From Allobrachymonas sp. (lineage in GTDB: Bacteria > Pseudomonadota > Gammaproteobacteria > Burkholderiales > Burkholderiaceae_C): a stretch of 9,315 bases of DNA. Position 1 is the stretch's first letter. Every line of letters starts with the position of its first letter. The stretch lies in contig JAGOGU010000045.1 in NCBI GenBank assembly GCA_017996515.1, positions 1 to 9,315 of the forward strand. Direction: 5' to 3'. The notes below the pieces were generated by a model, which saw only the letters and a list, made by a program, of their open reading frames with translations, was not told where the DNA came from and searched no databases. The translations under genes were made by a program, and so were the position numbers. This document shows, piece after piece, positions 1-4,679 of this stretch.

Positions 1-603
1 GCCATGACCCGCGCGCAGGAAACCGCCGTGCTTGACCGCTCTTTGGCGCTGATTACCGAGCTGGCGGGCAAACGCCCCACCGGCTATGTGGCGCCGTGGT
101 GGGAATTCAGCCCCGTCACCAACGAGTTGCTGCTGGAGCGCGGCATCAAATACGACCACTCGCTGATGCACAACGATTTCCACCCCTACTACGTGCGCGT
201 GGGCGACAGCTGGACGAAGATCGACTACAGCAAGCACCCCGACCACTGGATGAAACCCTTGGTACGCGGCAAAGAAACCCCGCTGGTGGAAATTCCCGCC
301 AACTGGTATCTGGATGATTTGCCGCCGATGATGTTCATCAAAAAATCGCCCAACAGCCACGGTTTTGTCAATCCGCGCGACATTGAGCAAATGTGGCGCG
401 ACCAGTTCGACTGGGTGTACCGCGAACACGACTACGCCGTGTTCACCATGACCATCCACCCCGACGTATCTGGCCGCCCGCAAGTGCTGATGATGCACGA
501 GCGCCTGATTGAGCACATCAACAGCCACGCAGGCGTGGAGTGGTGCACCTTCGACCAGATTGCCGACGACTTCATCGCCCGCAATCCGCGCGAATGGAAA
601 TAA
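1..603 (+). CDS. Polysaccharide-deacetylase-fold hydrolase, 3' part (5' end outside window)
   Basis: The reading frame is open from base 1, and the Met codon at 4-6 is probably internal, so the gene begins upstream. About 200 C-terminal residues are visible. Numbered from that Met, recognisable elements are GYVAPWW near 27-33, a [10 protein letters not shown] stretch near 50-59, [10 protein letters not shown] near 96-105 and HPDVSGRP near 152-159. This pattern matches the NodB-fold branch that includes PuuE-type allantoinases, cyclic imidases and Helicobacter PgdA-like enzymes, which use a divalent metal to hydrolyse amide or cyclic amide bonds. The usual RxP motif reads VAPWW here, so Arg is replaced by Val. 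The TFDDG-type motif and metal-binding His residues would lie in the missing N-terminal part. No signal peptide can be judged. The downstream COG0523 GTPase suggests a metal-dependent partner. The fold is fairly secure; the substrate is unknown, and a cyclic amide is as plausible as a polysaccharide. Confidence 0.85.
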   Translation, partial: AMTRAQETAVLDRSLALITELAGKRPTGYVAPWWEFSPVTNELLLERGIKYDHSLMHNDFHPYYVRVGDSWTKIDYSKHPDHWMKPLVRGKETPLVEIPANWYLDDLPPMMFIKKSPNSHGFVNPRDIEQMWRDQFDWVYREHDYAVFTMTIHPDVSGRPQVLMMHERLIEHINSHAGVEWCTFDQIADDFIARNPREWK

Positions 604-640
604 GGCATCGCTGCTTTTTGATCTTTTGATCACGACGCCT

Positions 641-670
641 CCCCGCCCCCTCGTGAATGAGCGGGCGGGG
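641..670. other. GC-rich hairpin between deacetylase gene and small MCGLCG gene
   Basis: Bases 641-648 (CCCCGCCC) pair perfectly with 663-670 (GGGCGGGG). A further CTC/GAG pairing (650-652 with 659-661) encloses a six-base loop, with a single C/C mismatch at 649/662. No T-run follows on either strand, so it is not a canonical intrinsic terminator. It could stabilise the 3' end of the deacetylase mRNA or mark a processing site that sets different expression of the upstream and downstream genes. The role is inference. Confidence 0.5.
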
Positions 671-681
671 TGCGTAGAGCG

Positions 682-703
682 GATCGGCTGCCTCAGCCTG
701 ATC
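682..703. other. Second small hairpin in the same intergenic gap
   Basis: GATCGGCTG (682-690) can pair with CAGCC-T-GATC (694-703) around a three-base loop CCT, with one bulged T at 699. It begins 11 bases after the first hairpin ends. Two stem-loops in tandem upstream of the MCGLCG gene may be an RNA processing or attenuation element. No T-run follows. The role is unknown. Confidence 0.35.
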
Positions 704-751
704 GCCCATCAAGACTAGCGTCGCAACAACTTTTATTACCAGGGAAAAACC

Positions 752-1042
752 ATGTGCGGACTCTGCGGCTTGTTTGGTGAAGAAGCCCACTGGGCCACCC
801 GCTTCGACAGCAACGGCAAGCCAAGCAGCAACAGCGTGCAACGCCGCCGCCTGCGCGCGCAGCGCATCGCCATCATCAACCGCCTGCTCGCGCCGCACCA
901 TATTCGGGTAAGCGACTGGCAAGGCGCGCAATACCGACTGGACGGCGCCACCGGCAAAACCGCACTGGCCGAAAATCTGAGCGAAATTTGGCTGGCGGTA
1001 GAAGGCATCAGCGGCAGGCCATTTGACCCCTTGCAAGCTTAA
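752..1042 (+). CDS. Small MCGLCG-start protein of unknown function, 96 aa
   Basis: The ATG at 752 has an AGGGA ribosome site at 741-745 with six-base spacing. The protein starts M-C-G-L-C-G, with Cys2 and Cys5 its only cysteines. The middle is basic (QRRRLRAQR near 30-38), followed by APHHIRVSDWQG (47-58), a TGKTAL stretch (67-72) and an acidic/hydrophobic end finishing SGRPFDPLQA. The N-terminus resembles that of class II glutamine amidotransferases (MCGI-type start, where Met removal exposes a nucleophilic Cys). However, those domains are about 200 residues or longer, so this is not a complete Ntn-hydrolase domain. The CxxC with His13 and the His49-His50 pair could instead bind a metal, which would fit the COG0523 GTPase nine bases downstream. 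I recall similar small proteins beside CobW-type genes in proteobacteria but cannot give a function. The gene itself is very likely real: it has a good ribosome site and tight coupling to the next gene. Confidence 0.8.
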   Translation: MCGLCGLFGEEAHWATRFDSNGKPSSNSVQRRRLRAQRIAIINRLLAPHHIRVSDWQGAQYRLDGATGKTALAENLSEIWLAVEGISGRPFDPLQA

Positions 1043-1051
1043 GGATGGTTC

Positions 1052-2023
1052 ATGTCTGTCCCCGTTACCATCCTCACCGGTTTTCTCGGTTCGGGCAAAA
1101 CCACCGTGCTGCAAAAAATACTGGCACAAGAAAACTATGGCGACACCGCCGTGCTGGTGAACGAGTTCGGTGAAGTCGGCATCGACCAGCAACTGGTCGC
1201 GCCCATTGCACCCAATGTGGTGTTGCTTGATTCCGGCTGCCTGTGCTGCCAAATACGCGGCGAACTGAAAGAGGCCTTAACCGGCCTGCTGGACGCCCGC
1301 GCACAAAAAAGCGTGCCGCCGTTTAAAAGAATCGTGATCGAAACCACCGGTTTGGCCGAGCCAACGCCGACCATCGCCACCATTCAGGCCGACCCCATGC
1401 TCACCCACCAGCTTGCCGTCGCCCGCACCATCACCGTGGTCGATGCGGTCAATGGCAACGACATGGCCGACAGCGGCAACCGCGTCTGGACGCAGCAGGT
1501 TTCCGCCGCCGATGTCTTGCTCATCAGCAAAGCCGACTTGGCCCCCGATGCCGCCACCGCGCTGGAAAAGCGCTTTATTGCCATGCTACCGGGCGTCAGC
1601 GTGATGCGCCACGGCCTCAACAGCCCCCTGCCCAACTTCGATGCCATTCCAACCGCTTTGCACGCCCCCCAAGCGCATGACCACGCCAAAGATATTTCCA
1701 CCCACGGCGGCGTGCATTCTCTGGCACTGCACATCAGCGAACCGGTTGATTGGACGGCCTTCGGCGTATGGCTATCCGCCCTTTTGCACGTGCATGGCAA
1801 AGCGGTGTTGCGAATCAAAGGCATTCTGAATATCGGCGAAAACTACCCCGTGCTGATCAACGGCGTACAGCACATGATCTATCCGCCGCAGCATTTGAAC
1901 GAATGGCCCAACGGGACACACGATTCGCAACTGGTGCTGATTACAGCGGGGCTGGATACAGAAAAAATAGCCGCCTCTTTCAGGCGGCAGGTGTTGCTGC
2001 GGGATCAGGAAGATTCCGTATAG
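1052..2023 (+). CDS. COG0523/CobW-family GTPase, putative metallochaperone
   Basis: This 323-residue cytosolic GTPase belongs to the G3E/COG0523 family (CobW, YjiA, ZigA, YeiR-like), whose members bind zinc or other metals and couple GTP hydrolysis to metal delivery to client proteins. Visible motifs are the Walker A loop GFLGSGKTT (10-18), the metal-site CxCC motif as GCLCC (62-66), ETTGLAEP (97-104) with the Walker B region just before it, and SKAD (159-162) at the base-recognition position where NKxD is usual. A His-rich linker follows (several His and an HDH within about 200-225), then a CobW_C-type domain from about 225 to the end (SLALHISEP onward). The ribosome site AAGGA (1041-1045) overlaps the stop codon of the upstream small gene, so the two genes are almost certainly co-transcribed and probably translationally coupled. 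No Zur-like operator was recognised. The family call is firm; the metal and client are unknown. Confidence 0.93.
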   Translation: MSVPVTILTGFLGSGKTTVLQKILAQENYGDTAVLVNEFGEVGIDQQLVAPIAPNVVLLDSGCLCCQIRGELKEALTGLLDARAQKSVPPFKRIVIETTGLAEPTPTIATIQADPMLTHQLAVARTITVVDAVNGNDMADSGNRVWTQQVSAADVLLISKADLAPDAATALEKRFIAMLPGVSVMRHGLNSPLPNFDAIPTALHAPQAHDHAKDISTHGGVHSLALHISEPVDWTAFGVWLSALLHVHGKAVLRIKGILNIGENYPVLINGVQHMIYPPQHLNEWPNGTHDSQLVLITAGLDTEKIAASFRRQVLLRDQEDSV

Positions 2024-2069
2024 CCGGCAAGCCATTGCAGCTTCGTTTCAATTGCTTGCATTTGCCGCA

Positions 2070-2099
2070 GGAACTATTCCACCCGGCACGCGCTCTATC
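2070..2099 (+). promoter_or_regulatory. Putative ECF/sigma-E-type promoter of the LTXXQ gene
   Basis: A -35-like GGAACTA (2070-2076) and a -10-like TCTATC (2094-2099) are separated by 17 bases that end in GCGC. This resembles the E. coli sigma-E consensus (GGAACTT, 15-17 bases, TCTGA-type -10). Transcription would begin near 2104-2106, leaving a leader of about 27 bases. The same layout occurs upstream of rpoH at 7580-7609. Assignment to an ECF sigma factor is inference from the pattern. Confidence 0.5.
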
Positions 2100-2131
2100 C
2101 AGCATCTTTCAACATTTCAGGAGATACGGAT

Positions 2132-2725
2132 ATGCGTTCTTACTTCAAAGCCTCTTTCGTTGCCGTTGGTTTGGCTGCAGCTGTTGCAGCGGCTGCCCAG
2201 CCTGCTTCTGCCCCACGTGCTGCCGCTCCTGCCACTTGCGTGGGCAATAATTGCAGCGGCCCCCATGCAGGCGGCATGCGTCAAGCACGCCCCCGAGCCA
2301 TGACGCCCGAACAGCATGCGGCCCGCTTTGACAGCATCGCCGCCCAGCAGGCACAAAGCCTGCAAATCACGGCCGCACAGCGCCCTCTGTGGGATGCTTA
2401 TGTGCAGGCTAAAAAGAATATGTTTACCGCCAGACCGACCGATGCGCAACGCCAGGACTTTGCCCGCATGACGGCAGACGAACGTGCCGAAGCCCGTGTA
2501 CGCCATCTTGAGGTCGCCACCCAGCACGCCCGCCAGGTGGCCAACAGCACCAAAGCCCTGCGTAACGCCCTGACACCCGAGCAACGCACACGCTTCGACC
2601 AGATGGCAATGACTGGGAAACACTTTGGTCAAGGCGGCCGCTCTGGCAAACGAGGCGGCGGTATGCGCCAAGGCGCGCCTGGTAACGTCCAGGCCCCAGC
2701 CACGCCCGCAACCACCCAACGTTAA
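2132..2725 (+). CDS. Secreted LTXXQ-motif protein, Spy/CpxP-like
   Basis: The ATG at 2132 has a strong AGGAGA ribosome site at 2119-2124. The 197-residue product starts with a Sec-type signal peptide: basic MRSYFK, a hydrophobic Ala/Val/Leu core (about 7-22), and likely cleavage near AQPASA (about 22-27). The mature N-terminus has two cysteines spaced C-x4-C (36 and 41), candidates for a periplasmic disulfide. A helical, Gln/Arg/Ala-rich body (about 57-160) carries two LTXXQ-like repeats, ITAAQ (79-83) and LTPEQ (147-151), the hallmark of the Spy/CpxP/CnrX-type family. Spy and CpxP are periplasmic chaperones or stress sensors. The C-terminal tail (about 164-197) is low-complexity, rich in Gly, Arg, Pro and Ala, and probably disordered. 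The gene appears monocistronic, between its own ECF-like promoter and a terminator. A periplasmic stress role is likely; chaperone activity is inferred from family membership. Confidence 0.85.
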   Translation: MRSYFKASFVAVGLAAAVAAAAQPASAPRAAAPATCVGNNCSGPHAGGMRQARPRAMTPEQHAARFDSIAAQQAQSLQITAAQRPLWDAYVQAKKNMFTARPTDAQRQDFARMTADERAEARVRHLEVATQHARQVANSTKALRNALTPEQRTRFDQMAMTGKHFGQGGRSGKRGGGMRQGAPGNVQAPATPATTQR

Positions 2726-2764
2726 GCACTGCTGAACAAGCTCTCGCTTGTACACATCAGCATA

Positions 2765-2796
2765 AAAAACGGCACGGGAATCTCCGTGCCGTTTTT
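2765..2796. terminator. Bidirectional intrinsic terminator between LTXXQ and SWIB genes
   Basis: A perfect 13-bp stem pairs 2765-2777 (AAAAACGGCACGG) with 2784-2796 (CCGTGCCGTTTTT) around a six-base loop GAATCT (2778-2783). The GC-rich core is flanked by an A-run and a T-run, so both strands give a U-tract. It sits 39 bases after the LTXXQ stop and 39 bases beyond the SWIB stop on the opposite strand, and so ends transcription of both convergent genes. Confidence 0.95.
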
Positions 2797-2835
2797 GTTC
2801 AGATGCCCATCATGGAATTGGGCACGATGATTGGG

Positions 2836-3126
2836 TCAAGACAGGTGCTTGCCTACCAAGCCTGCCATCTCGAACATGGTGACCTGCTTTTTGCCGAATA
2901 CTTTGGCCAGCTTCTCATCGGCATTGATGTTGCGTTTGTTTTGGGCGTCTTGCAGATTGTGGGCCTTGATGTAGTCCCACAGCTTCTTGATCACTTCAGT
3001 ACGGGGCAGAGGGCTGGCACCCACTACGGCAGCCAATTCGGCGCTGGGTTTCAGCGGCTTCATGAATGCCGCATTGGGTGCACGCTTTTTGGCGACTGGT
3101 TTATCTGTTTTGCTTGAGGTTGTCAT
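2836..3126 (-). CDS. Stand-alone SWIB/MDM2-domain protein, 96 aa
   Basis: I place the start at the ATG at 3126-3124 because GAGGA (3139-3135) lies eight bases upstream. A longer frame from 3186 would add 20 residues without a comparable site. The first ~20 residues are Lys/Thr/Ser/Ala-rich (KTDKPVAKKRAP), a basic disordered tail that may contact DNA. Residues ~23-95 form a SWIB domain: FMKPLKPSAELAAVVG, LPRTEVIKKLWDYIKAHNLQ, then RNINADEKLAKVFG and the ending TMFEMAGLVGKHL. SWIB is best known from eukaryotic SWI/SNF subunits and chlamydial proteins (alone or fused to topoisomerase I), and small versions occur in many beta- and gammaproteobacteria. A nucleoid or chromatin-associated role is often proposed but not established. 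It converges on the LTXXQ gene and shares its terminator. The domain call is firm; the function is uncertain. Confidence 0.92.
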   Translation of the reverse strand: MTTSSKTDKPVAKKRAPNAAFMKPLKPSAELAAVVGASPLPRTEVIKKLWDYIKAHNLQDAQNKRNINADEKLAKVFGKKQVTMFEMAGLVGKHLS

Positions 3127-3494
3127 AGGTCTTTTCCTCATCTTCCTTAAAAGGGAATTGATCGGTTGAAGGTTTGAGCCGTACACATCAACCTGCGCGC
3201 GGCCCGCAGGGGATTAATACTAATAGAGAAAAGCCCCCGTTTTGCAAGTTGCCCGTGCGATCTTTCACGAAATGTTTTGTTAATAGCCCCCAACTTATCC
3301 TGTAACAGGAAGGTATTTCAGCTAGTTAGGTGCTTTCATCCTCTGGCCACGATTTACGTCTATAAACACATCACTTTTCCGTGAACCAAAATTTTTGGCT
3401 TTTGTTTTTTAAAAATCGCAAAAATCTGATCCGCATGTTCATGCATGCACTGTGCGTATGTCCGAGCCAACGCCCATTCGGATCCACACATCCA
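3127..3494. other. 368-base gene-free gap between SWIB and permease genes
   Basis: This gap is more AT-rich than its surroundings and holds no convincing gene. It contains the SWIB leader and promoter candidate, a 13-base perfect palindrome TCCTGT-A-ACAGGA (3298-3310), and an AT-rich palindrome CCAAAA-T-TTTTGG (3386-3398) beside homopolymer T/A runs (3401-3415). It also contains a small GCATG-TT-CATGC repeat (3433-3444). No clear intrinsic terminator for the permease gene, which ends at 3495 on the minus strand, was found. The palindromes could be operator sites or parts of weak hairpins; nothing in the sequence decides this. Confidence 0.5.
3220..3247 (-). promoter_or_regulatory. Candidate sigma-70 promoter of the SWIB gene
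   Basis: On the minus strand, TTGCAA (3247-3242) serves as -35 and TATTAG (3225-3220) as -10, 16 bases apart. Transcription would start near 3213, giving a leader of roughly 85 bases. A weaker alternative reading is an ECF-like GCAACTT with TCTAT 18 bases downstream in the same stretch. The match is moderate and unproven. Confidence 0.35.
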
Positions 3495-4466
3495 TCAGCG
3501 ATTAAACGCCGCCTGTGCCGCCCGCCGCCACCATGCGCGGGCGGGCAGCGTCGCCAGCAATACGCCCGTCAACGCAACCGCCAACGCCAGCCATTGCAAA
3601 GCGCCCAGCCGCTCGCCCAACGCCAACACCCCCGTCAACGCCGCACCAACCGGCAAAAAAACGGTAAACACCCCTGCCTGTGCCGCAGCCACGGTGCGCA
3701 AGCCCCGCATCCACAGCCACACCGACCCGATACTGGCAGCCAGGGTATAAAACACCAACAGCAGCCACACGTTGAACGGCACAGCAGCAAAATCAAAACC
3801 CACCGCAAAATACAAGCCGAACGGCGTAGACAGTACAAAACCCCAAAGATTGATGAGCGCGGCAATGCGCCGAGCCGACAACGCATGGGTGAGCTTTTTG
3901 CCGATGATGGAATAAAGCGCCTCGCACAGCACCGCGCAGAACAGCGCGCCGTAGCCGAGCCACAGCCGAAGCCCGGATGCCTGCGCAACACCGCCTGTAC
4001 CCGCGCCCCCACCATCCGTGCCCGCCACACCCGCCCAAGCCAGTAACAGCACCCCTGATACGGCGCACAGCACCGACAGCCCAATGCGCACGCCAAAGCG
4101 CTCGCCCAGCAGTACCCAGCCCAATACCGCCACAACTGCCGGAATAGCCGCCATGACCACGCTGGCCGTGGTGGCGCTGGTCAGGTGTACGCCCGTGACC
4201 ATAAAAAGAGTGAACAAAAAAACGCCAAGAAGCGATTCGGCAAACACCAACCCGTGCGTGCGGGCATCCAGCGGCGGCTCATCAACCGGTTTGCGTAGCC
4301 ACCCCAGCATGAGGAGCACCCCCAAGCCAAAACGCAACCAAGCCATCAAAAATACCGGCATGGCCTGCGCCAGCGGTTTGGTCGACGCAACATACACGCC
4401 CATCAGCGTCATGCTGCCGATCAGACACAGATAAGCGCTCCAAGGCGCGATGCCGACCTTTTTCAC
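3495..4466 (-). CDS. EamA/DMT-superfamily permease, ~10 transmembrane segments
   Basis: I choose a GTG start at 4466-4464 because GGAGC (4475-4471) precedes it at about five-base spacing and the protein then begins KKVGIAPWSAYLC, as in the family. An upstream frame to 4532 adds an implausible Cys/Phe-rich segment. The 323-residue product is almost wholly hydrophobic, with two EamA repeats: the first from about residue 10 to 145 (TLMGVYVASTKPLA, then TSATTASVVMAAIPAVVAVLGWVLLGE) and the second from about 168 to 310 (CEALYSIIGKK, then AAQAGVFTVFLPVGAALTGV with LGERL). The paired xLGE motifs at the end of each repeat are typical of drug/metabolite transporters (RhaT/YdcZ/PecM-type). A Gly-rich cytosolic insert (about 147-167) separates the repeats. 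It probably exports or imports a small metabolite across the inner membrane; the substrate cannot be read. It is divergent from the Pat-like gene and they share a 213-base control region. Confidence 0.9.
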   Translation of the reverse strand: MKKVGIAPWSAYLCLIGSMTLMGVYVASTKPLAQAMPVFLMAWLRFGLGVLLMLGWLRKPVDEPPLDARTHGLVFAESLLGVFLFTLFMVTGVHLTSATTASVVMAAIPAVVAVLGWVLLGERFGVRIGLSVLCAVSGVLLLAWAGVAGTDGGGAGTGGVAQASGLRLWLGYGALFCAVLCEALYSIIGKKLTHALSARRIAALINLWGFVLSTPFGLYFAVGFDFAAVPFNVWLLLVFYTLAASIGSVWLWMRGLRTVAAAQAGVFTVFLPVGAALTGVLALGERLGALQWLALAVALTGVLLATLPARAWWRRAAQAAFNR

Positions 4467-4523
4467 ACAAGCTCCAATTTGGAAACGGAATATGGCTGTC
4501 CCGCAACAACAAAAACAAAATGG

Positions 4524-4550
4524 TTGAAACACCCCTCAAGGCGGTATCAT
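4524..4550 (+). promoter_or_regulatory. Tentative sigma-70 promoter of the Pat-like gene
   Basis: TTGAAA (4524-4529) and TATCAT (4545-4550) are good hexamers, but only 15 bases separate them, shorter than optimal. Transcription would start just upstream of the inverted repeat at 4559-4619, placing that hairpin in the 5' leader. No better pair was seen for this gene, and no clear promoter was found for the divergent permease. Confidence 0.25.
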
Positions 4551-4558
4551 GCTAAGAG

Positions 4559-4619
4559 CCTGTTCATGACTTTTTCGGGCACGCACGCGCAGCAAAAAGA
4601 ACGAAAAATCATGAATAGG
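4559..4619. repeat. Long imperfect inverted repeat (hairpin) in the permease/Pat control region
   Basis: The left arm at 4559-4577 begins CCTGTTCATGAC and ends TTTTTCG. The right arm at 4602-4619 begins CGAAAAATCATGAA and ends TAGG. They are reverse complements apart from one bulged C (4570) and one mismatch (4562/4616), enclosing a 24-base loop rich in CA and GC. The stem has 17 Watson-Crick pairs, far beyond chance in non-coding sequence of this length. No T-run follows and no target-site duplication is evident. It could be a regulatory stem-loop in the Pat-gene leader, a dispersed chromosomal repeat, or a remnant of a small non-autonomous element. Confidence 0.7.
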
Positions 4620-4679
4620 TGCCGATTGATGATTGCGGGCTGATGGCTTGGTACCGATGAAAAACAAGGGGTTTACGTG

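Noticed and set aside
613..630. TTTTGATC repeated twice in tandem
   Set aside because: Two short copies of an AT-rich octamer are not enough for a repeat array or iteron, and no origin or mobile-element signal lies nearby.
572..1252. 226-codon open frame on the minus strand
   Set aside because: It lies antisense to the MCGLCG gene and the start of the COG0523 GTPase, both of which carry family motifs and ribosome sites. Its own translation shows no recognisable domain.
2117..2755. 212-codon open frame on the minus strand
   Set aside because: It is a shadow of the LTXXQ gene, which has a signal peptide, a strong ribosome site and a terminator. The antisense frame has no motif and starts beyond the gene's end.
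2836..3186. Longer 116-residue version of the SWIB protein
   Set aside because: The extra 20 residues have no good ribosome site, whereas the internal ATG at 3126-3124 has GAGGA at ideal spacing and gives the usual family length.
3381..4046. 221-codon open frame on the plus strand, rich in Arg, Gln, His and Pro
   Set aside because: The composition is typical of the reverse strand of a GC-rich membrane-protein gene. The permease on the minus strand explains the region.
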